Part shown: positions 1 through 5,671 of the stretch, piece after piece
Position numbering within the stretch: the first letter of the stretch is position 1
How the letters are laid out: every line of letters starts with the position of its first letter
Assembly (NCBI GenBank): GCA_023150835.1
Contig: JAKLKB010000089.1
Span: forward strand, 28,647 to 37,393
Length of the DNA stretch: 8,747 bases
From: Myxococcota bacterium
Lineage (GTDB): Bacteria; Myxococcota_C; UBA6777
Direction of reading: 5' to 3'
Notes under the pieces: generated by a model
Database searches by the model: none
Seen by the model: the letters and a program-made list of their open reading frames with translations, nothing else
What the model was told of the DNA's origin: nothing
Program-made: the position numbers and the translations under genes

Positions 1-1113
1 CCCAACAACACAGAACTCCCTACATCCCCCACTTCCACCCCCCCCCAACCTCCCCGCAGCGCTTGGCGCGCCTTCTTCCCCAAATCTTCCCTCCAAAAGT
101 ACTGCAACCAGATCTTCGTCAACTTCTCCGCCACCGACCTCAACGCCTCTTTCGTCAACCTCCGCCTCGGCTTTGTCACCGATGGCGACTCCACTTGCAA
201 AACACCCAACGGCTTTATCGGCATCGGGGGCCGAAGCCGCTTGCTCCCCTCGATCTCTGCCGGAAACCTCTGCACCAACTCCAGCTCTTGCGAAACCAAC
301 GACACCACCAAACCCGCCTTGATCGGCCTCTATATCCGCGATCTCCCTCCCATCAAATCCACCCTCAAGCGCGTCCTCGGTGTCCTTCAGCCCTCCACAG
401 GCCCCATCCCACGCTCCTGCCTCGCTTATCGTATGCCCCCACACAACCACACCAACAACGACAACTATTGGATACAGCCCGCCAACTCCCCACTCCCCAT
501 GATCACCTTCTGCGAAATGACCCGACACGGCGGCGGATGGACCGCACTCCTCAAAACCAACAACACCGCCCAATTCGCTTATGACTCCGCCCTCTGGACC
601 AACACCGCCACCCTCAACGAAAGCCCCACCGTCAACCCCGTATTCACCGACGCCTACAAACTCAACACCTTCCACTCCTTTCCCATCGAAGAACTTCTCG
701 TCAGCCTACACAACACCAACTCCTCTGCACTCTACGTCAACTACTTCTCCTTCCTGTTTTCGGCCTCTTCCATGCTCAACGCCATCCAAATCCCCCGCCG
801 CTTCGACAACGAAGACCCCAGACCTTGGCGCGACCTCCTCCCCGATACCAACCTCCACTCAGGATGCACCCAGATCGGCACCACCCTCACACCCGCCGCC
901 AACAACAACTACGCTCATCTCCGCCTCGGCTTAATCGCCGCCCCCGATCAACCTCTCCTTTGCACCATCGCCAGTTCCTACATCGGTCTCGGAGCCAAGC
1001 TCTCCGCTTGCAACGTCAACAACGCCCCATCCACCGGCCATGCCATCGGTTGCATTACGACCGGTGCCGCACCCCAAATCACCCCCGCCACCGGCTACCT
1101 CTTCGCCCGATAA
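1..1113 (+). CDS. Fibrinogen-like domain protein, 5' end outside window
   Basis: The frame is open from base 1 to TAA at 1111-1113, so this is the last 370 residues of a longer protein; the first possible start codons inside the window are not real starts. Residues about 139-180 carry the N-terminal signature of the fibrinogen C-terminal (FReD-like) fold: a Cys (SCLAY), a YWI turn, then ITFCEMTRHGGGWTALLKTN with the diagnostic GGGW at nt 529-540. The C-terminal part has Cys pairs and ends in GYLFAR. Upstream, LRLGFV, a Cys, FIGIGG and a final GLYIRD mirror LRLGLI, a Cys, YIGLGAK and GYLFAR, so a first copy of the domain is cut by the window edge. Such proteins are usually secreted and bind glycans or surfaces; the signal peptide would lie outside the window. 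The substrate is unknown. It converges on the next gene with a 59-bp gap and no clear terminator. Confidence 0.8.
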   Translation, partial: PNNTELPTSPTSTPPQPPRSAWRAFFPKSSLQKYCNQIFVNFSATDLNASFVNLRLGFVTDGDSTCKTPNGFIGIGGRSRLLPSISAGNLCTNSSSCETNDTTKPALIGLYIRDLPPIKSTLKRVLGVLQPSTGPIPRSCLAYRMPPHNHTNNDNYWIQPANSPLPMITFCEMTRHGGGWTALLKTNNTAQFAYDSALWTNTATLNESPTVNPVFTDAYKLNTFHSFPIEELLVSLHNTNSSALYVNYFSFLFSASSMLNAIQIPRRFDNEDPRPWRDLLPDTNLHSGCTQIGTTLTPAANNNYAHLRLGLIAAPDQPLLCTIASSYIGLGAKLSACNVNNAPSTGHAIGCITTGAAPQITPATGYLFAR

Positions 1114-1172
1114 TCCGCCAACACCACTATACCAAATACCTCCCCACGATCACATAACGGGCAGATTTCGTA

Positions 1173-2831
1173 TCATCGCTTCCCTTGATGCTTTTTCAAC
1201 CATGCCTCGATCTTCTCTTGCCGCGCAAACCGCCCTCGCATCCGCATCACCAAACGCTTCGCATCCTCCTCCCGACCCTGCGATACCCATAGTTCCGCCA
1301 GATCCAACACCAACCTTGATGACACCTTCGGCAACCACAAGCCTTTCCGCCAATACTTCTCCGCCTCCCCCAAACGCCCTCGCATCCGTTCGATATGCCC
1401 CAGTCCCCACAACGGCGTCACACTCTTGTCCCCTCCCACCATCCCCAACACCCGCAAAAACAACTCCTCTGCTCGCTTCAAATGCGACTCCCGTTCCGCC
1501 GATCCCTTCGGCAGATCCCATGCCCGATACAAACATACCAACCCCAAACTATTCCACCCCTGAGGCCGCAACGGGGCCACTTCCACCGCCACCCGCAACA
1601 ACTTCTCCGCCTCCTCAAAACGCCCCCGCTGCACCGCGATCGCTCCCAAATTCGTCGTCGCACCGATATGACGCGGATCTTGCCGATACACATACAGCCA
1701 CAACGCCACATCACTCTCCCACGCACCCACATAACGATGCGTCTCCATACCCCACGCCAACAACGCCGGCAACACCGCCCATCCCAGCCACTTCACCTTC
1801 ACCGCCATCCTCTCCAACAACATCGCACCACCCCACGCACACACCACCACAACCAACAACAAAAACCGATCCGCATGATGCTGATTCACCCGCAAGATCC
1901 CCACATACGGCAACAACACACACGCCAAACCCACCACAAACACCCACAACATCGGCATTTTCGCCCCACTCCGCCCCGCCCACAACATCCCTCCCAACAC
2001 CAACACACCCAACCAAGGCCACGGATCCATCCACCAAGACTCATACAAAAAACGACCCTCATAACTCGGCGAAAGATCCCACGGCAGCAACCACCTCACC
2101 ACCGACCACAACGGCATCCCCAACGCATGAAACAACCTCCTCCACAACGGATCTCCCACCGCTCCTCCCACCTCCACGATCTGATTCCGCACACCCACCC
2201 ACAACGTCCAACTCACCCAACATCCCGCCATCACCACCACCACCGCATAACCCTTCCACCACCGACGCCAAAGCTCTCGACCCCTCCACCACCACCAACC
2301 GCCCAACATCGGCACAACCACCACACCCGCACCCTTGCTCAACAATGCACCCACACTCCACACTCCCACCCACCACATCCACCCCCTCCCCTCACCCGAA
2401 ACCTCCGATGCCTCGCCCTCTTCACCCAATACCCGCGATGACTTCCCCTTCTTCTCCTTACCCTCTTTTCCGCGCTCTCCCTTCTCTTTTCCGCGCTCTC
2501 CCTTCTCTTTTCCGCGCTCTCCCCTCCCTTCTCCCGCCCTCCGCCACACCTCCAACGCTCGATCCGCTCCCCACAACGCCAACAACACACACAGCCCATA
2601 CAACAAGTCTTTCCGACCACTCACCCACGCCACAGGCTCCACACACAACGGATGCAACCCCACCATCCCCACACCCACCCAAGCCCACCCTCGCCCCAAC
2701 CCCATCCGACGCCCCAACAACCACACCCACAACAAACACATCACAAACAACCACACATTCGTCCCATGAAACGTCCTCGCTTGCATCCCACACCTCTCCC
2801 TTCCACGCTGCTCGCGGCGACAACAACTCAC
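1173..2831 (-). CDS. TMTC-like GT-C membrane protein with C-terminal TPRs (main reading frame)
   Basis: This is the main frame (552 codons from a GTG at 2831). The real protein very probably starts at 3003 in another frame (see the N-terminal fragment), giving about 609 residues with one frameshift near 2787. Numbering from the GTG, visible TMTC/O-mannosyltransferase-type motifs are FHGTNVWLF (21-29), HPLCVEPVAWVSGRKDLLYG (60-79), LSKGAGVVVVP (164-174) and HHADRFLLL (318-326). Several hydrophobic helices lie between 23 and 362. A basic/acidic cytosolic-type loop (98-150) contains GERGKEK repeats. Residues about 372-550 hold TPR-like helices (for example TTNLGAIAVQRGRFEEAEKL). Family members are membrane glycosyltransferases or scaffolds; the bacterial versions are mostly uncharacterised. 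The expected N-terminal DD lies in the other frame. Codons are G/T-ending (GTG, TTG, GGG), the opposite of the neighbouring + strand genes. It is unusually rich in Trp, Gly and Val. Confidence 0.8.
   Translation of the reverse strand: MSCCRREQRGRERCGMQARTFHGTNVWLFVMCLLWVWLLGRRMGLGRGWAWVGVGMVGLHPLCVEPVAWVSGRKDLLYGLCVLLALWGADRALEVWRRAGEGRGERGKEKGERGKEKGERGKEGKEKKGKSSRVLGEEGEASEVSGEGRGWMWWVGVWSVGALLSKGAGVVVVPMLGGWWWWRGRELWRRWWKGYAVVVVMAGCWVSWTLWVGVRNQIVEVGGAVGDPLWRRLFHALGMPLWSVVRWLLPWDLSPSYEGRFLYESWWMDPWPWLGVLVLGGMLWAGRSGAKMPMLWVFVVGLACVLLPYVGILRVNQHHADRFLLLVVVVCAWGGAMLLERMAVKVKWLGWAVLPALLAWGMETHRYVGAWESDVALWLYVYRQDPRHIGATTNLGAIAVQRGRFEEAEKLLRVAVEVAPLRPQGWNSLGLVCLYRAWDLPKGSAERESHLKRAEELFLRVLGMVGGDKSVTPLWGLGHIERMRGRLGEAEKYWRKGLWLPKVSSRLVLDLAELWVSQGREEDAKRLVMRMRGRFARQEKIEAWLKKHQGKR
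2463..2525 (-). repeat. Three tandem 21-bp repeats inside the TMTC-like gene
   Basis: Units at 2463-2483, 2484-2504 and 2505-2525 are identical except for one base near the end of the third. The 21-bp length keeps frame and encodes a repeated seven-residue charged unit (GERGKEK) in the hydrophilic loop between predicted membrane segments. Copy number could vary without breaking the gene. Confidence 0.9.
2650..2707 (-). other. G-run cluster with quadruplex potential on the coding strand
   Basis: The + strand shows eight C runs of three or four bases within 46 bp (2658-2703). The - strand, which is the mRNA sense of the TMTC-like gene, therefore carries eight closely spaced G runs. This satisfies the usual four-run rule for a G-quadruplex. 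It lies within codons for a Gly/Trp-rich membrane segment, so it may simply reflect G-biased codons. Function is not shown. Confidence 0.45.
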
Positions 2832-3003
2832 CCCATGCCCCTCCCTCCCCTTGCGCGATCTGCCAAAACACCCGACGCTCTAAGTATTTCTTGTCATCCC
2901 ACTTCAACAGCGGATACCCCCACACCCGACCGTACAACCACAACACTCCCAACACCACACAACAACCCCAACCCCACACACTCCATCTCTCTTTCCATCC
3001 CAT
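2788..3003 (-). pseudogene. N-terminal fragment of the TMTC-like gene, out of frame with the rest
   Basis: ATG at 3003 is preceded by a GAGG-containing ribosome site (GCGAGGCGAGAG) and opens a frame giving one membrane helix (about 12-30) and then YPLLKWDDKKYLERRVFW (30-47). The WDD motif is what a TMTC/PMT-like protein carries after its first helix. The frame stays open much further but loses resemblance to the family. The resemblance resumes in the +1 frame at GMQARTFHGTNVW. The neatest join is after KGEVW (codon 72, ending at 2788), skipping one G at 2787 and continuing with ATG at 2786. The total of 1831 nt is 3 x 610 + 1, so one base too many (or two too few) explains the break. It could be a real inactivating mutation, an assembly error in a G-rich run, or, less likely, programmed frameshifting. 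Confidence 0.65.
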
Positions 3004-3095
3004 CTCTCGCCTCGCTTCAATATCATCAAAAATGGCACAATCAGTTCATTTTTTGTTTGTTTACAAATAAAAAAGAGACAATATTTTTGCTCCTA

Positions 3096-3121
3096 GAACA
3101 CACAGCATCCTCTCTGTGTTC
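3096..3121. promoter_or_regulatory. Imperfect inverted repeat, possible operator
   Basis: GAACACACAG at 3096-3105 and CTCTGTGTTC at 3112-3121 are inverted copies matching at 9 of 10 positions around a 6-base centre. A dyad of this size about 90 bases upstream of the DoxX start would suit a dimeric regulator. It could also act as an RNA hairpin. No regulator gene is present in the window. Confidence 0.35.
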
Positions 3122-3164
3122 AAAACACATACTCTATCGCCCAATAGACGGGCAAGACCACCAC

Positions 3165-3191
3165 TAACCCATCCCTGAATCGATGGGCTTA
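3165..3191 (+). promoter_or_regulatory. Hairpin next to the DoxX ribosome binding site
   Basis: TAACCCATC (3165-3173) pairs with GATGGGCTTA (3182-3191) apart from one bulged base, around an 8-base loop. The right arm runs into the AAAAGGAG ribosome site at about 3190-3197, seven bases before ATG 3205. The stem could modulate translation of the DoxX gene. It was judged by eye only. Confidence 0.35.
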
Positions 3192-3204
3192 AAAGGAGCA
3201 TCCC

Positions 3205-3651
3205 ATGAACGCACAAGCCGCAGCCCCCGCACTCACAAGCCAAGCTTCCGTATCCACCGAAAAAACCACCCTCGACAAGATCGTTCTCGCCGTACGCATC
3301 CTTACAGGCTTGATCTGGGTCGTCTTTGGACTCAATGGCTTCCTTCACTTTATACCCATGCCACCGCTCCCCTCCAAAGCAGGGGCCTTTATGGGCGCTC
3401 TCGCCGCCACAGGCTACATGTTCCCCCTCATTAAAGGCACCGAGATCCTCGGCGGGCTGCTGCTCCTTTCAGGGCGCTTCACCCCGATCGGCTTGGTCCT
3501 GCTCGCTCCCGTCGCCGTCAATATCCTCGCCTTCCACCTCTTCCTTGCGCCTGCTGGCACGATCATGCCCCTTCTCTTGATCGCCGGCGGCCTCTTCCTC
3601 GCTTGGCAACACCGCGATATCTACGCCCCTGTCCTCGGACTCAAAAACTAA
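3205..3651 (+). CDS. DoxX family integral membrane protein
   Basis: The 148-residue product has four predicted membrane segments (about 26-48, 62-90, 93-115 and 117-133), the size and topology of DoxX-family proteins. Family-like features are RILTGLIWVVFGLNGFLHF (31-49), the GTEILGGLLLLSGRF stretch (78-92) between helices two and three, and an LVLLAP-type third helix. ATG 3205 is preceded by a strong AAAAGGAG at ideal spacing, so the start is well supported. The first 22 residues are a polar Ala/Ser/Thr tail. DoxX proteins are inner-membrane proteins of mostly unclear function, some linked to thiosulfate:quinone oxidation or redox stress. An FMN/quinone reductase lies downstream, but 434 bp of structured spacer make a shared transcript uncertain. 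No strong terminator follows; a 6-bp stem (3705-3710 with 3718-3723) lacks a T tract. Confidence 0.85.
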   Translation: MNAQAAAPALTSQASVSTEKTTLDKIVLAVRILTGLIWVVFGLNGFLHFIPMPPLPSKAGAFMGALAATGYMFPLIKGTEILGGLLLLSGRFTPIGLVLLAPVAVNILAFHLFLAPAGTIMPLLLIAGGLFLAWQHRDIYAPVLGLKN

Positions 3652-3737
3652 ATCCCATCCAACGATCATCGCCGTACCCCCAACAACCCGTGTTCGCGAA
3701 CCTTCAAGCGGCACAGTCGCTTGTGTGAAAAGCGCCT

Positions 3738-3848
3738 ATCCACACCGCCAACACGGGGTCAAGGGGGCAAATCTGTCTCTGCCGCATTGCAAGTCAAGGC
3801 AAACTCGACGCCTCATCCACACCGCCAACACGGGGTCAAGGGGGCAAA
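3738..3848. repeat. Two direct copies of a 34-bp intergenic sequence
   Basis: The copies at 3738-3771 and 3815-3848 are identical over 34 bp and lie 77 bp apart. Each begins ATCCACACCGCCAACACGG and ends in a GGGGGCAAA run. The flanks also resemble each other just upstream (CGCCT before both). Only the second copy continues into the right arm of a hairpin, so the first looks like a truncated copy. The style is that of dispersed, hairpin-forming extragenic repeats. Confidence 0.85.
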
Positions 3849-3881
3849 GCTCCCTTGTGGGGTGTGGGGTGCCAACCCACA
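3837..3881. other. Pair of adjacent hairpins following the second 34-bp copy
   Basis: CAAGGGGG (3837-3844) pairs with CTCCCTTG (3850-3857), with one G-T wobble, around the loop CAAAG. Immediately after, TGTGGG (3863-3868) pairs with CCCACA (3876-3881). No T tract follows, so this is not a classic terminator. It probably forms the core of the repeat element and could affect RNA decay or rho-dependent ending. Confidence 0.5.
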
Positions 3882-4005
3882 AACAACCTCCCACCGCGCA
3901 AGTCCGACAACAAGCGACACACCCGTTTTTTCCACAGCGAATCTCTGCGTGGTTTCCCAGCATCTTTATGATCACTTGAGATCAGATCACCATCGCTCAC
4001 GTTTG

Positions 4006-4049
4006 CCCCCAAAGCCTCCTTCTACCCCACATGATCGAGGCTTTGGGGG
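4006..4049. promoter_or_regulatory. Perfect 13-bp stem upstream of the FMN reductase gene
   Basis: CCCCCAAAGCCTC (4006-4018) and GAGGCTTTGGGGG (4037-4049) are perfect inverted repeats around an 18-base loop. A further TCAC/GTGA pairing (3997-4000 with 4049-4052) could extend it if bases are bulged. It ends 36 bases before the start codon. No T run follows. It may be a leader structure, an operator, a terminator for upstream RNA, or part of the neighbouring repeat element. Confidence 0.55.
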
Positions 4050-4085
4050 TGAGACCGCGTAGCGCCGCCCAAAGGAATCCCACCG

Positions 4086-4658
4086 ATGACCTCGACCCCT
4101 CTCCGACTACTCGGCATCTCTGGATCTCTCCGAAAGCATTCCCTCAACACCGCTCTCCTACAAGCCGCCCAAGAGCTTCTCCCCCCTGACGTTTCCCTCA
4201 CCCTTCATCCCCTCAACGATATCCCCCTCTACAACGGCGACCTCGAATCCTCACTCCCCGAAGCTGTCTCCGCCTTCAAACACGCCATCGCCCAATCTGA
4301 CGGACTCCTGATCTCTACCCCCGAATACAACTACAGCATCCCGGGCGTCCTCAAAAACGCCATCGATTGGGCTTCTCGACCTGCCTACAAATCTCCCCTC
4401 GCTCACAAACCCGTCGGTATCCTCGGCGCAAGTCCCAGTCCCTACGGCACTGTTCGCGCACAAGACCACCTCCGACACGTCCTCGCTGCTGTCCATGCCT
4501 ACGCTCTCCCCCATCACGGCCTCTTGCTTGGCGGCGCAAACCAAAAATTCGACGAACACCGCCACATCAACGACCCCTCCACCCGCGAACGCCTCCAAGT
4601 TTTTCTCGCTGATCTCGCCTCTTGGACTCGACGCTTCCGCACACCACACCACCCCTAA
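4086..4658 (+). CDS. NADPH-dependent FMN reductase (flavodoxin-like; chromate/quinone reductase type)
   Basis: The 190-residue product has the usual length for the NADPH-dependent FMN reductase family. The N-terminal strand and phosphate loop LLGISGSLRKHSLNTALL (8-25) match the FMN-phosphate-binding GSLR-x-x-S-x-N motif. STPEYNYSIPGVLKNAIDWA (77-96) is the family hallmark around the flavin ring. GILGASPSPYGTVRAQDHLR (111-130) follows as expected. Members are soluble cytoplasmic flavoproteins that pass NAD(P)H electrons to quinones, azo dyes or metals such as chromate, usually as dimers or tetramers; the true substrate cannot be read here. ATG 4086 has AAAGGAA about ten bases upstream. The sequence is complete, with no damage. 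The C-terminus ends TRRFRTPHHP, slightly longer and more basic than necessary. It converges on the Cys-rich gene across a minisatellite. Confidence 0.92.
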   Translation: MTSTPLRLLGISGSLRKHSLNTALLQAAQELLPPDVSLTLHPLNDIPLYNGDLESSLPEAVSAFKHAIAQSDGLLISTPEYNYSIPGVLKNAIDWASRPAYKSPLAHKPVGILGASPSPYGTVRAQDHLRHVLAAVHAYALPHHGLLLGGANQKFDEHRHINDPSTRERLQVFLADLASWTRRFRTPHHP

Positions 4659-4680
4659 CGCAACACACCTTCCCTTCCCT

Positions 4681-4808
4681 TCGCTTCCCCTTCGCTTCCC
4701 CTTCGCTTCCCCTTCGCTTCCCCTTCGCTTCCCCTTCCGCTTCCCCTTCGCTTCCCCTTCGCTTCCCTTTCGCTTCCCCTTCGCTTCCCCTTCCCCTTCG
4801 CTTCCCCT
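4681..4808. repeat. 11-bp minisatellite (TCGCTTCCCCT), about eleven units
   Basis: Five perfect units run from 4681 to 4735. They are followed by a 12-base variant, further perfect or one-mismatch units to 4791, a 6-base partial unit, and a last unit ending at 4808. The + strand is almost all pyrimidine. The - strand has four-G runs separated by 7 bases, a regular quadruplex-capable pattern. Eleven is not a multiple of three and the array lies between two convergent stop codons, so it is non-coding. Confidence 0.92.
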
Positions 4809-4811
4809 TCC

Positions 4812-4838
4812 TTTTCCGTGTTTTCCGTGTTTTCCGTG
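4812..4838. repeat. Three tandem 9-bp repeats (TTTTCCGTG)
   Basis: TTTTCCGTG occurs at 4812-4820, 4821-4829 and 4830-4838, directly after the 11-bp array. With the array it fills most of the 209-bp gap between the FMN reductase and Cys-rich stops. No conventional terminator is visible in either direction. Confidence 0.9.
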
Positions 4839-4867
4839 GACTCTTGGCCCCATCAAACCAGCCGATA

Positions 4868-5440
4868 CTACGGTCTTTTTTTGCAAGGGATCATTCGGCA
4901 TTGCGTTTCGCAGACCGCGCCTTGCGCGATACAATGCGGCTTACATACCACGTTATGCACGATGCAATGAGGCTTGCACACCGCTCCTTGTACGATGCAA
5001 TGGCTTTTGCACACAGCGTTTTGGATCTCGCAGTGGGGTTTGCAGATCAGTTGACCGGGGATGCAATGGAGTTGTTGACACTTTTTGATACAGCCTCGGC
5101 GGATCTTCTTCGAAAGTGCGATCGGACCAAGCGCAGCGATACAAGCCGCTACACAACCCGGTTTCGAGACGGTTTTACAGATTTGGTTCCCCCGCTTACA
5201 GATCTTCCGACACACCCGCGTCCCGCCGCTGCACACTTTTTTGCACACCTGTTGGCCACCGCTGCACACTCGATTGCAAACGCGACTCCCTCCGCTACAC
5301 ACGTTTCGGCACACCTGCTGCCCTGCCCGACAAACCTTTCGGCATTCCTTACACATCTTCGGAAATGGACCCGCCTCTGCCACCCCACCCCAAAACAACC
5401 ACGCACAAACCAACGCTCCTGCACTCCACCACTTTTTCAT
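4868..5440 (-). CDS. Secreted Cys-rich protein built of 11-residue CxxxC repeats
   Basis: ATG 5440 is chosen because GAAGGAG lies six bases upstream and a Sec signal peptide follows at once: MKKWW, a hydrophobic core to about 19, and AEA/G cleavage after residue 23. An upstream in-frame start at 5506 would bury it. The mature 167 residues hold 28 Cys. Block one repeats CxxVCxGGxxV with Cys at 33, 44, 55, 66, 77, 88 and at 37, 48, 59, 70, 81. A middle segment (89-126) has irregular Cys and a hydrophobic stretch. Block two repeats CKPHCIxxxxV with Cys at 133, 144, 155, 166, 177 and at 137, 148, 159, 170, 181. The spacing i, i+4, i+11 puts Cys on one face of a helix; disulfide ladders or metal binding are both possible. 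It resembles the CxxxC habit of Csp copper-storage proteins only loosely. I recognise no family. It is divergent from the PLD-CBM20 gene. Confidence 0.85.
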   Translation of the reverse strand: MKKWWSAGALVCAWLFWGGVAEAGPFPKMCKECRKVCRAGQQVCRNVCSGGSRVCNRVCSGGQQVCKKVCSGGTRVCRKICKRGNQICKTVSKPGCVAACIAALGPIALSKKIRRGCIKKCQQLHCIPGQLICKPHCEIQNAVCKSHCIVQGAVCKPHCIVHNVVCKPHCIAQGAVCETQCRMIPCKKRP

Positions 5441-5481
5441 CGCCCGCTCCTTCAAAAATGAAATAGATCGACCCGCTCGCC

Positions 5482-5495
5482 CGGAAGCGCTCCCG
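5482..5495. promoter_or_regulatory. Imperfect 14-bp palindrome upstream of the Cys-rich gene
   Basis: CGGAAGCGCTCCCG is palindromic at 12 of 14 positions around AGCGCT and lies about 42 bases upstream of ATG 5440. It could be an operator in this 231-bp divergent gap, but dyads this short are common by chance. No good promoter for the Cys-rich gene was found. Confidence 0.2.
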
Positions 5496-5584
5496 AACGA
5501 CCGCAACCATGCTACGTTGCTCTCATGGATCGCTTGTCAGACGCCCCTTGCCGATGGTTATTCACCTCCCGCCACAAAGCACCC

Positions 5585-5613
5585 TTGACACTTCCCCATT
5601 TTCCACCTAATCT
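5585..5613 (+). promoter_or_regulatory. Sigma70-type promoter for the PLD-CBM20 operon
   Basis: A perfect TTGACA (5585-5590) is followed after exactly 17 bp by TAATCT (5608-5613), which matches TATAAT at three positions including the first, second and last. Transcription would begin near 5620, leaving about 50 bases of leader before GAGGA (5662-5666) and ATG 5672. Confidence 0.55.
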
Positions 5614-5671
5614 CGCGCCGTTAGACGCCTTTCATCCACCCACGACCGCCTGACCTTGTGCGAGGATCACC

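Larger units (their letters stand above)
3004..3204. promoter_or_regulatory. Divergent intergenic region between the TMTC-like and DoxX genes
   Basis: This 201-bp gap is the most AT-rich part of the window, especially 3020-3090, as expected for a two-way promoter region. No convincing -35/-10 pair was found on either strand. The best + strand guess is TTGTTT (3053-3058) with GACAAT (3077-3082) at 18 bp, which is weak. Arms TTTGT and ACAAA (about 3056-3067) form a short dyad. A longer imperfect dyad lies at 3096-3121 and a hairpin at 3165-3191. Confidence 0.45.
3652..4085. other. 434-bp non-coding spacer with repeats and hairpins
   Basis: No convincing gene lies here. It contains a perfect 10-bp palindrome GTTCGCGAAC (3692-3701), a small stem (3705-3723), two copies of a 34-bp sequence, two hairpins after the second copy (3837-3881), and a strong 13-bp hairpin (4006-4049). 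The short frames through it have repeat-derived, low-complexity products and no family resemblance. A sequence ATCACTTGAGATCAGATCACCATC near 3971-3994 repeats GATCA words, but I can assign nothing to it. Confidence 0.6.

Noticed and set aside
1040-3070. Long + strand open frame of 676 codons
   Set aside because: Its product is a featureless Pro/Thr/Ser/His string. It lies opposite the TMTC-like gene, whose - strand product has clear family motifs. It is a shadow created by the C/A-rich strand.
3702-3725. Possible rho-independent terminator after the DoxX gene
   Set aside because: CAAGCG and CGCTTG form only a 6-bp stem and no T tract follows.
3738-3848. Possible CRISPR-like repeat-spacer pair
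   Set aside because: There are only two copies, with a 43-base gap, no further units and no cas gene. Hairpin extension on one copy fits an extragenic repeat better.
3721-4062. + strand frame of 113 codons in the spacer
   Set aside because: It runs through both 34-bp copies and the hairpins, has no ribosome site and no recognisable domain. It is best explained as repeat sequence.
4251-4934. - strand frame with Gly/Lys/Arg/Glu repeats
   Set aside because: It reads the 11-bp minisatellite and the antisense of the FMN reductase gene. The array length is not a multiple of three, so the product is an accident.
4868-5506. Longer Cys-rich reading starting at 5506
   Set aside because: The extra 22 residues precede a textbook signal peptide and lack a ribosome site, whereas ATG 5440 has GAAGGAG at six bases.
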